This document shows positions 1-6,240 of a stretch of DNA of 7,442 bases, in pieces. Source of the DNA: Panacagrimonas sp041635265 (GTDB taxonomy: Bacteria; Pseudomonadota; Gammaproteobacteria; Nevskiales; Nevskiaceae); contig JBFJJV010000141.1 of assembly GCA_041635265.1 (NCBI GenBank), positions 1-7,442 on the forward strand, given 5' to 3'. The notes under the pieces are model-generated. The model was not told the origin of the DNA and made no database searches. It saw nothing but the letters and a program-made list of their open reading frames with translations. Position 1 is the first letter of the stretch. Every line of letters starts with the position of its first letter. The translations under genes were made by a program, and so were the position numbers.

Positions 1-1
1 A

Positions 2-514
2 CGGGAAGATTTTCGCGAGGAAGCCAATAAGAAGTACAAGCGTCTGGTGCTCGGCAAGAAGGTCCGTCTGCGCAATGCCTATGTCATCGTTGCTGAGCAA
101 TGCATCAAAGATGCTTCAGGGAACATCACTGAAGTGCGTTGCAGCTATGAGCCCGAGACGCTTGGTGGTGACCCCGCTGATGGCATAAAACCGAGGGGCG
201 TCATTCACTGGGTGTCCGCGGCCCATGCTGTGCAGGCAGAGGTGCGTCTGTATGAACGTTTATTCAACCAACCGTCTCCGGATCGCGGTGGTGCTGACTT
301 CATCGCTTGTCTGAATCCGGGTTCCCTTGAAGTGCGCTCCCACTGCTGGGCAGAGCCTTCACTGGCGAAGGCCGTAGCGGAGCAGAACTTTCAGTTCGAG
401 CGGCTCGGATATTTCGTTGCCGACCGGCATGAACACCGATCGGACAGGCTGGTCTTTAATCGAACTGTAACTCTTCGCGATAGCTGGGCAAAGATTGAGG
501 CGGCTGGCGACTGA
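2..514 (+). CDS. glnS: Glutaminyl-tRNA synthetase, C-terminal part (5' truncated by window edge)
   Basis: GlnRS charges tRNA(Gln) with glutamine in the cytosol. Only the last 170 residues are present, and the frame is open from base 2, so the real start lies outside the window. Visible family signatures are REDFREEANKKYKRLVLGK at the left edge, DPADG followed by GVIHWVSAAHA in the middle, AEPSLAKAVAEQNFQFERLGYF, and the terminal VFNRTVTLRDSWAKI. Together these match the C-terminal beta-barrel anticodon-binding domain of bacterial GlnRS. A GTG at 47 is an internal valine codon, not a start. The TGA at 512-514 overlaps the ATG of idi by one base. The presence of GlnRS (rather than only a gatCAB route) fits a gamma- or betaproteobacterium. 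The identification is secure; the catalytic domain is simply not in view. Confidence 0.97.
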   Translation, partial: REDFREEANKKYKRLVLGKKVRLRNAYVIVAEQCIKDASGNITEVRCSYEPETLGGDPADGIKPRGVIHWVSAAHAVQAEVRLYERLFNQPSPDRGGADFIACLNPGSLEVRSHCWAEPSLAKAVAEQNFQFERLGYFVADRHEHRSDRLVFNRTVTLRDSWAKIEAAGD

Positions 515-1074
515 TGCGTGAGGAGGTCATCCTGGTCGATGAGTTTGACCAATGCATCGGCGTAGAGGAAAAGCGGAAAGCGCACGAGCAGGGGAAACTA
601 CATCGCGCGTTTTCGATCTTTGTCTTTAATGCAGAGGGCGCGCTTCTTTTGCAGAAGCGGGCTGCCGGCAAGTATCACTCCGGTGGACTCTGGTCCAATA
701 CCTGTTGCAGCCATCCCAGGCCAGAAGAGATCATGGAGGATGCGATCCACCGCCGCTTGCTTGAAGAAATGGGCTTCGACTGTCAGTTGCACAAGATTTT
801 CGAATTCACCTACAAGGCGAAGCTGGATAAAGGCCTGGTCGAACACGAGATTGATCATGTTTTTCTGGGTCGATATCAAGGTCAGCCTTCGATAAATCCA
901 GATGAGGTTTCTGATTACAGATGGATTGACCTCGAGGCCCTGGGGAAGCGCATGGAAGCCGAGCCGTCGAGTTACTCCTATTGGCTTCGGCACAGTTTTG
1001 ATTCGCTCATGTCCTATCTGCTCCAGCATCCGCTTGAATCTCGCGGCGCCGAGCCCCCCGTGCCCATAGTCTGA
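514..1074 (+). CDS. idi: Isopentenyl-diphosphate delta-isomerase, type I (Nudix fold)
   Basis: Converts IPP to DMAPP, balancing the two C5 building blocks of isoprenoids in the cytosol. The protein has 186 residues, normal for bacterial type I enzymes. Expected residues are present: metal-ligand histidines H24, H30 and H67, the catalytic cysteine C65 in NTCCSHP, and the acidic pair E110/E112 in VEHEIDHVF. The Nudix-like helix is at about 69-87 (RRLLEEMG). The ATG at 514 overlaps the glnS stop (TGATG), and the only Shine-Dalgarno-like run, GAGG at 497-500, is 13 bases upstream. Translation is therefore probably coupled to glnS. Its own stop overlaps the next start in the same way. Bacteria using the MEP pathway make both IPP and DMAPP, so idi is usually an accessory gene there. 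Its coupling to a prenyltransferase suggests a dedicated demand for DMAPP. Confidence 0.95.
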   Translation: MREEVILVDEFDQCIGVEEKRKAHEQGKLHRAFSIFVFNAEGALLLQKRAAGKYHSGGLWSNTCCSHPRPEEIMEDAIHRRLLEEMGFDCQLHKIFEFTYKAKLDKGLVEHEIDHVFLGRYQGQPSINPDEVSDYRWIDLEALGKRMEAEPSSYSYWLRHSFDSLMSYLLQHPLESRGAEPPVPIV

Positions 1075-2021
1075 TGCAATCTGCTGCCCGCACTGCGAAG
1101 AGCTACATTCGGGCAGCGCGGCCGATGGCGCACGGGATGATTGCGCTCCCCCTCTTATGGGGACAGGCGCTAGCCCTCTCGCTCACCGGGCAATTCAGCG
1201 GGGCCGTGCTTCTCGTCACGCTCTGCTTTGGTGTTTTCTTTCAGATTTACATTCTGTATTTGAACGATTTTGCAGATGAGGACATTGACCGAAATAATCA
1301 TACGTTCTGGCTTTCCGGCGGGTCTCGTGTCATTCCGGATGCTCAGCTAAGCGGCCAGAATCTGTTTGTCGGCGCCCTGATTGCAATGGGGATTCTCGCC
1401 CTGATTTCTATTGGCAGCGGTTTCATGGGGCGACCATGGATGATCCTGCTGGGCGCCCTGTCCCTATTTGTCGGTTGGACCTATAGCTTGCGACCGATCA
1501 GGTCTTCCTATAGAGGATTTGGCGAAATGCATCAGGCACTGTGCTGCGGCGCGCTGCTGCCGTTGACCGCTTATTATTTTCAATCAGGCTCGCTCGAGGG
1601 CCTTGCCTGGCCGCTGCTGATCCCCGTTTGCCTGATATTTTTCGCGGGCAATATTATTACCGCATTGCTGGACATCCCTTCCGACAGAGACGGAGGCAAG
1701 CGAACCTATGCTGTTCGCCATGGCGAGAGAAGGGCCAGACGGGATGCAGTGTTGATATTGGGCAGCGCATATGTGGCAGTAGCCATGCTGAGCCCGATGT
1801 GGGTTTCGGGGCTGTGGCCAATCGTGCTGGTATCCGGTCCGGCCTTGGCCTTGCTGGTCCATGTGGTCCTCAGCGGCTTGCTTAGTGACGCGAAAGTGGA
1901 AAATCGATCGGCCTGCAAGCGTTTTGTTCTTGTCACGACGCTCAGCCAAGTCTGGGCCTTGATTAACTGGACCGGGCTGCTTTTCTGGCAGGGTTTTTAC
2001 CCCGGCTCAGTGCAGGCTTAG
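1074..2021 (+). CDS. UbiA-family membrane prenyltransferase, acceptor unknown
   Basis: An integral inner-membrane enzyme that transfers a prenyl group from a polyprenyl diphosphate to an acceptor, usually aromatic. The 315-residue length is typical. The first Asp-rich motif is N64-D65-x-x-D68-x-x-x-D72, followed by SGGSRV at 81-86, a string also seen in MenA-like members. The second motif is D200-x-x-x-D204, ending in GGKRT at 207-211. Both Mg-diphosphate sites are therefore intact. About eight hydrophobic segments are visible, for example 42-62, 98-118, 121-137, 155-169, 177-198, 225-242 and 246-268. RP at 16-17 begins the usual N-terminal motif. The ATG overlaps the idi stop and I see no clear Shine-Dalgarno, so coupling is likely. 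MenA (naphthoate), UbiA (4-hydroxybenzoate), or a prenyltransferase of a specialised pathway are all possible; the idi and flavoprotein neighbours favour the last, by inference. Confidence 0.88.
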   Translation: MQSAARTAKSYIRAARPMAHGMIALPLLWGQALALSLTGQFSGAVLLVTLCFGVFFQIYILYLNDFADEDIDRNNHTFWLSGGSRVIPDAQLSGQNLFVGALIAMGILALISIGSGFMGRPWMILLGALSLFVGWTYSLRPIRSSYRGFGEMHQALCCGALLPLTAYYFQSGSLEGLAWPLLIPVCLIFFAGNIITALLDIPSDRDGGKRTYAVRHGERRARRDAVLILGSAYVAVAMLSPMWVSGLWPIVLVSGPALALLVHVVLSGLLSDAKVENRSACKRFVLVTTLSQVWALINWTGLLFWQGFYPGSVQA

Positions 2022-2035
2022 GGCGAAATCGAGCA

Positions 2036-3307
2036 ATGAAAATCGCAGTTATCGGCAGTGGCATTACTGGCTTGAGCGCGGTCTGGTACCTGGGTAAGGC
2101 GCACAAGGTCACGCTGTACGAGCGGGCCAAAACGCTGGGTATGGACGCGCATACCGCAGAGGTGGAGAGCGGCCAGGCACGAGCCCTGATCAATGTGCCC
2201 ATGCGGGTCTTTTTCGAGGCCTACTACCCAAATCTCACCGAGTTGTATCAGGAACTGGGCGTGGCCTATGAGCCGATCAAGTACTCCGGCTCCTTCAGTC
2301 ACTTCGGTGGGAGCACCTATTTTCGTTACAAGAATTACTGGCTGGGCTCGCGTTCGATCCCGCTGCTGGCTGGCAGAAGTGCCCTGACCCCTAGGGCGAT
2401 CGGGATCGGCAGAGAAATACTGCGATTCCTGAGGGCGTCGACAGACAGGGAAGAGCCACTGTCCGACGACACGAGCATTGAGCAATACCTTCAGCAGGAA
2501 GGCTATTCAAGGCAGTTCGCCGAGTGTTTTCTATATCCGGCGTTTGCCGGTATATGCACTTGTCGCTACGAGAGTATCAAGTCTTATCCAGCTTCGATCA
2601 TCCGCGAATATTTGCAGAGTGGGCTCATGGGTTCCCGGGTTAACAGACTGGTCCACGGAACGCAGGATGCCGCTCGTCGAATGGTCGCTGCTGCAGATAA
2701 ATTTCATTACAACATGAACTTGAAAACTGTGACCCGAACTGCGGATTCAGTACAGGTGAGCGACGGCAATGGCCATACGGAGAGCTATGATCATGCGGTC
2801 ATTGCGACCCAGGCAGATCAAGCCCTGAAATTACTCGGGCAGGCGAGCCGCGACGAGCAGTCCATACTCAGGAAGTTTCGCTACGAGGCAGGCAAGGTCG
2901 TCGTGCATCGAGATGCACGCTTGGCCCCAAATAACCGAAAAGAATGGGCCCCAGTGAATTTTCTGCTGTCAGCCGAGCACGACAAACCGATGGCCAGCAT
3001 CTGGATGAACCAGATCCATCCAGAGCTCAAAGGAAAGGAGAATATTTTTGAAACCTGGAATCCCTTCCTCGAAATACCGCAAGACAAGCTTTTACTAGAG
3101 ACACAATTCGAACGACCCGTGGTGTCTCCCGACTCCTTGCGCGGCATTGATGAACTCCATGATTTGCACCAGGAGTCGGATCGTCGCATCTGGTTCTGTG
3201 GCTCCTATTCGAGGCGGGGAATTCCACTGCTGGAAAGTGCGGCAGCTTCCGCCAAGGACGTGGCAAGCAGAATCGGTGCCTTGCCGGGACAGATGGCGCG
3301 CGACTAA
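2036..3307 (+). CDS. FAD-dependent amine-oxidase-like oxidoreductase (NAD(P)-binding Rossmann type)
   Basis: A flavoprotein of 423 residues. The N-terminal dinucleotide-binding motif is VIGSGITGLSAVWYL (G7-x-G9-x-x-G12), with E29 at the end of the second strand to hold the adenosine ribose. LGMDAHT follows at about 35-41. The C-terminal second FAD-contact motif is WFCGSYSRRGIPLLESA (about 386-402), as in amine-oxidase/phytoene-desaturase-like flavoproteins. The central string INVPMRVFFEAYYPNL (53-68) and the overall layout recall the COG2907-type predicted NAD/FAD-binding proteins, whose substrates are mostly unknown. There is no signal peptide: the Rossmann strand starts at residue 2. It lies 14 bases after the prenyltransferase gene with no strong Shine-Dalgarno, so it is probably in the same operon. 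A role in oxidising a prenylated or polyprenyl product is inference; an unlinked lipid-modifying role is the main alternative. Confidence 0.85.
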   Translation: MKIAVIGSGITGLSAVWYLGKAHKVTLYERAKTLGMDAHTAEVESGQARALINVPMRVFFEAYYPNLTELYQELGVAYEPIKYSGSFSHFGGSTYFRYKNYWLGSRSIPLLAGRSALTPRAIGIGREILRFLRASTDREEPLSDDTSIEQYLQQEGYSRQFAECFLYPAFAGICTCRYESIKSYPASIIREYLQSGLMGSRVNRLVHGTQDAARRMVAAADKFHYNMNLKTVTRTADSVQVSDGNGHTESYDHAVIATQADQALKLLGQASRDEQSILRKFRYEAGKVVVHRDARLAPNNRKEWAPVNFLLSAEHDKPMASIWMNQIHPELKGKENIFETWNPFLEIPQDKLLLETQFERPVVSPDSLRGIDELHDLHQESDRRIWFCGSYSRRGIPLLESAAASAKDVASRIGALPGQMARD

Positions 3308-3313
3308 ACAGGC

Positions 3314-3348
3314 TCAATCACGGGGCCTGTGCGCAGCGATTGATTTTT
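3314..3348 (+). terminator. Possible weak terminator after the flavoprotein gene
   Basis: Seven bases after the flavoprotein stop, arms TCAATC (3314-3319) and GATTGA (3338-3343) can pair and are followed at once by TTTTT (3344-3348). The loop of 18 bases is long and the stem is only 6 bp. An alternative pairing, ACAGGC (3308-3313) with GCCTGT (3325-3330), competes with it. The position is right for the end of the glnS-idi operon, but stability is doubtful. The rest of the gap up to 3531 shows no gene that I can support and no convincing promoter. Confidence 0.3.
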
Positions 3349-3531
3349 AGAATCCGTAAAAACATGGCGATTCGCTTGAGCATCTGGACGTCCGGAGCGA
3401 CTATTGCTGAAGCACAATATTCAATCGAAGAGATGCATGGGTGCCAAGACGCCGAATACAGAGAGGATCGGGCAGCGGGTACCTGCAGAATCAGCAACAA
3501 TAAATAAGCCATGTTTACGGGAATCGACGCA

Positions 3532-4230
3532 ATGAATCTAGCGCTTACACCTCCTTCGGTACGCACGCTGACCATCGCGGGCCGTGCTGAACGCTTTCCG
3601 GTACATCGCATTTTCTGTGTCGGTCGCAACTACGCGGCACACGCGCGGGAGATGGGGGGCGACGAGCGAGAGCCACCCTGTTTTTTTATGAAGCCAGGCA
3701 GTGCGGCGACCGATGCCAGCTCCCCAATCGAACTTTCTTATCCGCCCAAAACGGCGGACTTTCACCATGAAATCGAGCTTGTCGTCGCGATCGGCAAGGC
3801 GGGCGAAAACATTCCGGTCCCGCGCGCACTCGAGCACGTCTATGGCTATGCCGTGGGCCTGGACATGACGCGCCGTGACCTGCAACTCGCCGCGCGAAAC
3901 AAAGGCCAGCCTTGGGAGCTCAGCAAGTCCTTCGCAGGTTCTGCCCCTGTTGCTGCGATCTTCCCGGCCTCCTCTTTCGGGCATCCAGACGCCGCAGATA
4001 TCTCTCTGACGGTCAACGGCCGATCTCGGCAATTTTCCAATATTTCAAAGTTGATCTGGTCAGTCTCCGAGTGCATTGCGGAGCTGTCACAGTACGACCG
4101 ACTGGAGGCGGGCGATCTGATCATGACAGGGACGCCAGAAGGGGTCGGCGCCGTGGTGGCGGGCGACGAAATGTTGGGCCTGATTGCCGGGCTGGGTGAG
4201 ATTCGGGTGCGGGTCACAGCGAAAATCTGA
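3532..4230 (+). CDS. Fumarylacetoacetate hydrolase family protein, fumarylpyruvate/acylpyruvate hydrolase-like
   Basis: Cytosolic metal-dependent hydrolases of this family cut C-C bonds in acylpyruvates or decarboxylate related compounds. With the start chosen the protein has 232 residues, typical of the single-domain class. Visible motifs are FCVGRNYAAHAREMG (28-42), the metal ligands E80 and E82 in FHHEIELVVAIG, D111 in GLDMTRRDLQ, K132 in the SKSF segment, and the C-terminal MTGTPEGVG (198-206). The GRNYAAHAREMG and GLDMTRRDLQ strings resemble fumarylpyruvate hydrolases of the gentisate pathway, but no gentisate or maleylpyruvate genes are in the window, so the substrate is open. An in-frame ATG at 3511 would add seven residues (MFTGIDA). 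I prefer 3532 because GGGA lies 9 bases before it, the upstream ATG has no visible ribosome site, and relatives begin near here. It appears to be a separate unit from the genes on its left. Confidence 0.9.
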   Translation: MNLALTPPSVRTLTIAGRAERFPVHRIFCVGRNYAAHAREMGGDEREPPCFFMKPGSAATDASSPIELSYPPKTADFHHEIELVVAIGKAGENIPVPRALEHVYGYAVGLDMTRRDLQLAARNKGQPWELSKSFAGSAPVAAIFPASSFGHPDAADISLTVNGRSRQFSNISKLIWSVSECIAELSQYDRLEAGDLIMTGTPEGVGAVVAGDEMLGLIAGLGEIRVRVTAKI

Positions 4231-4314
4231 AGTGGGAAGCTGAGGCCTTGCCCAAGCCGGCGTAGGATAGGTCTGGCTGCATTCATTCTTTATTTCCAAG
4301 GTCTCGATTCCACC

Positions 4315-5124
4315 ATGTGGTTGAGTACGCGCTGCGATCTCTATTTCGATATTCCTGCTCCGACTCCATTCATTCTTATGCTGCGACCCCGCAGTGGCGC
4401 GCAACAGTGGGTGGCGCGTGAGGAATACCGTATCGAGCCTCAGGTGCTGGTGTATGAGTGCACCGACAGTTACGGAAACCTGTGCCAGCGCCTGGTCGCG
4501 CCTCAAGGGCAATTCGCGGTCCGCACCACGGCAGATCTGATGGTGGCTGATGAAGTAGATCAAATGTGCGGTGCGCCGTTTGTGCAAATCGAATATTTAC
4601 CGGATTCTGTTCTTTGCTATCTACTGCCAAGCCGATATTGCGAATCAGATCGTTTCGGTCAGATGGCGAATTCAATCGCTGCGGGCTTTGCACCCGGCTA
4701 CGACCAAGTAAAGGCCATTGAGAACTGGCTGCGGGCGAATATCGCCTATGAGCCGGGCAGCAGCGCGATTCCTATTTCCGCTATCGACGTTCACAGCAGG
4801 CACTCGGGTGTCTGCCGGGATTTGTCACATTTAGGGATTGCCCTGTGCCGCGCGCTGAGCATTCCAACGCGGCTGGTGGTGGGTTATCTGCACGGACTCA
4901 AACCGATGGATTTGCATGCCTGGTTTGAAGCCTATGTCGGTGGACGTTGGTTTGTGTTCGATGCAACTCAGCCTCAACTTGGCGGCGGATACGTCACTAT
5001 CGGCTATGGGCGGGATGCGGCGGACGTCGCCATTTTCAATCAGTTTGGTCCCCCTGTTTTTCCAACGGACTCACAGGTGCAGGTGGACCGAATCGAGCGT
5101 GCGGAAGGGCATCAGCTGCTCTGA
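4315..5124 (+). CDS. Transglutaminase-like cysteine protein (bacterial transglutaminase-like N domain plus catalytic core)
   Basis: A 269-residue soluble protein with no signal peptide. The N-terminal part (about 1-95), including FILMLRPRSGAQQWVAREEY, is the beta-rich domain found before many bacterial transglutaminase-like cores. The core carries the papain-like triad: C167 in HSGVCRDLSH, H201 in MDLHAWFEAYV and D216 in FVFDATQ. The protein is probably an active cysteine peptidase or amidase-like enzyme, not a true protein cross-linker; the substrate is unknown. The start fits the family, since conserved sequence begins within a few residues, although the nearest purine-rich run (AAGG at about 4298-4301) is far from the ATG. 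It follows the FAA-family gene by 84 bases on the same strand, so co-transcription is possible, but I see no functional link. Confidence 0.9.
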   Translation: MWLSTRCDLYFDIPAPTPFILMLRPRSGAQQWVAREEYRIEPQVLVYECTDSYGNLCQRLVAPQGQFAVRTTADLMVADEVDQMCGAPFVQIEYLPDSVLCYLLPSRYCESDRFGQMANSIAAGFAPGYDQVKAIENWLRANIAYEPGSSAIPISAIDVHSRHSGVCRDLSHLGIALCRALSIPTRLVVGYLHGLKPMDLHAWFEAYVGGRWFVFDATQPQLGGGYVTIGYGRDAADVAIFNQFGPPVFPTDSQVQVDRIERAEGHQLL

Positions 5125-5168
5125 TTGCGCAATAAGCCGTGAGCCCCCGGTCAGGTAGGGCATATTCG

Positions 5169-5189
5169 CTCAATCAGGCCCGGATTGAG
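5169..5189. repeat. Perfect 7-bp stem-loop between convergent genes
   Basis: Arms CTCAATC (5169-5175) and GATTGAG (5183-5189) flank a 7-base loop, in the 123-base spacer between the transglutaminase-like gene (plus) and the short-chain dehydrogenase gene (minus). The location suits a bidirectional terminator or a 3' RNA stabiliser. There is no T-tract on either side, so intrinsic termination is unproven. TCGCT (5167-5171) and AGCGA (5202-5206) form a competing outer pairing. The rest of the spacer shows nothing I can name. Confidence 0.4.
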
Positions 5190-5247
5190 GCCGGTGGGCG
5201 TAGCGAGCAGGCGCCTTCAATGATCCGCCGGGCCGAGCCTAGGTCGC

Positions 5248-5994
5248 TCAGGAAAATTTCTTGAGCGCAGAGAGGGGCAGGCGACTTAGAACACTGCGCA
5301 TGGCTGTCCATGGCCAAGACGGGACGCAGGCTTCATCTGGCTCTCGCTCAATGGCCTTGAGCAATGCATCGCAGCCTTTATCCAGATCAACCCGGAACGG
5401 TGCATTTCTGATGTCACGATTAATGTCAGTCAGTATGTAACCCGGGAAGAGGGTAGTGACCTTGATCGGGGTATCCAGTAGTTCTAGGCGGATGCCCTCG
5501 GTCAAATTGGCCAAACCCGCCTTGGTCGCCGCGTAGCAGCTGAGCGCGCCGCGGAACCCGCGGATCGCGCTCATCGAAGAGATCGTGACCAGATGCCCCG
5601 CATTCTGCTCGCGGAGAATACTGACGGCAGCTTCGCACTGAGCAAGCGCCGAGCAGAAATTGATCTGCGCGGTTTCCAGATTGGCTTTGAAACCACCCTT
5701 GCCGATGGGAACGCCCTTGCCGATGCCCGCATTGATGACAAATCGATCAATCGTGCCAAGGTCCTTGCGAAAAGCCTCGAAGACATCGAAGACCTGCCCG
5801 TAATCAGCCACGTCCAACTGGCGAACGAAGACGCGGCAGCCGGGATGTGCGGTCTCGAGCTCTTGCTTTAATGCTTGCAGTTCATCAAGGCGTCGTGCGC
5901 ACAAAGCAAGATCGCAGCCCTTTGCCGCAAATCGTTTTGCCATTCCCGCTCCCAGACCCGAGCTGGCTCCAGTAATCAGGATGTTTTTCTTCAT
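5248..5994 (-). CDS. Short-chain dehydrogenase/reductase (classical SDR)
   Basis: An NAD(P)-dependent oxidoreductase of 248 residues, the usual length of classical SDRs. The cofactor motif TGASSGLG is at 8-15 and the basic pair RR at 34-35 suggests an NADP(H) preference. NAG is at 88-90. The catalytic set is N112 (in QINF), S140 (in TISSMS), Y154 and K158 (YAATK). FPGY at 183-186 is the usual nucleotide-contact segment. The C-terminal tail (about 225-248) is rich in hydrophobic and basic residues and could touch membrane. I chose the ATG at 5994 because the Rossmann strand starts three residues later. The frame extends upstream to a TTG at 6039, but that adds 15 residues unlike the family. 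The substrate is not predictable. It is divergent from the AhpD-like gene, and the shared spacer carries a repeated candidate operator. Confidence 0.93.
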   Translation of the reverse strand: MKKNILITGASSGLGAGMAKRFAAKGCDLALCARRLDELQALKQELETAHPGCRVFVRQLDVADYGQVFDVFEAFRKDLGTIDRFVINAGIGKGVPIGKGGFKANLETAQINFCSALAQCEAAVSILREQNAGHLVTISSMSAIRGFRGALSCYAATKAGLANLTEGIRLELLDTPIKVTTLFPGYILTDINRDIRNAPFRVDLDKGCDALLKAIEREPDEACVPSWPWTAMRSVLSRLPLSALKKFS

Positions 5995-6036
5995 TTTGTC
6001 AGGGCCTATTACAATGAATAAGAAATAGATTACGGG

Positions 6037-6070
6037 CAAATCGCTTCACCTGCGATGCCGAAGCGAATTG
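6037..6070. promoter_or_regulatory. Imperfect palindrome upstream of the SDR gene, candidate operator
   Basis: Two 11-base arms (6037-6047 and 6060-6070) pair with a single mismatch around a 12-base spacer. The core is TCGCTTC (6041-6047) against GAAGCGA (6060-6066). It lies about 43 bases before the SDR start codon, where a repressor or activator site would be expected. No regulator gene is visible in the window. It shares its hexamer with three more copies further right in the same spacer. Confidence 0.45.
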
Positions 6071-6143
6071 GCCGATATCACAGGGTGGAATTTCGCCGAT
6101 CGCTTGGCTAAATATCGAGTTATTCCTGCGCATGGGCGAAGGA

Positions 6144-6168
6144 CAAGCGAGCGTTAAGCCATCGCTTG
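6144..6168. promoter_or_regulatory. Second inverted repeat (CAAGCGA/TCGCTTG), candidate operator
   Basis: Arms CAAGCGA (6144-6150) and TCGCTTG (6162-6168) pair perfectly around 11 bases. The hexamer is the same as in the 6037-6070 palindrome, but the half-sites face the other way. The right arm touches the possible -35 box at 6166-6171 of the AhpD-like gene. A lone further copy of TCGCTT lies at 6100-6105 between the two inverted repeats. Confidence 0.4.
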
Positions 6169-6194
6169 ATCAAGGCGTATCTGGAGACTAAGTT
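6166..6194 (+). promoter_or_regulatory. Possible sigma-70 promoter of the AhpD-like gene
   Basis: TTGATC (6166-6171) matches four of six -35 consensus bases and is followed after 17 bases by TAAGTT (6189-6194), which matches three of six -10 bases. Spacing is ideal but both boxes are weak, which would fit a regulated promoter. It would place transcription start roughly 40 bases before the start codon. No comparably convincing promoter was found for the divergent SDR gene. Confidence 0.25.
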
Positions 6195-6240
6195 ATGCCA
6201 GATCTTCTGATCCGGACAGCCAAATGACACTCAGAGCATC

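Noticed and set aside
598..1029. 143-codon minus-strand open frame
   Set aside because: It lies antisense to idi, whose catalytic residues are all intact, and its translation shows no family motif.
3344..3362. TTTTTA...TAAAAA inverted repeat
   Set aside because: A six-base A/T-only stem is too weak to act as a terminator by itself; it may only add U residues to the stem at 3314-3343.
3318..3629. 103-codon minus-strand frame covering the gap before the FAA-family gene
   Set aside because: It overlaps the start of a well-supported gene on the other strand, has no recognisable domain and no ribosome site, so I treat the gap as non-coding.
3538..4032. 164-codon minus-strand frame
   Set aside because: Entirely antisense to the FAA-family gene and rich in Arg, as expected for an antisense shadow in G+C-rich coding DNA.
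4087..4587. 166-codon minus-strand frame bridging two genes
   Set aside because: It crosses the end of the FAA-family gene and the start of the transglutaminase-like gene, both well supported on the plus strand; no motif seen.
5995..6039. Upstream TTG start extending the SDR by 15 residues
   Set aside because: Classical SDRs begin a few residues before the first beta strand; the extension is hydrophobic, unlike the family, and begins with a weak start codon.
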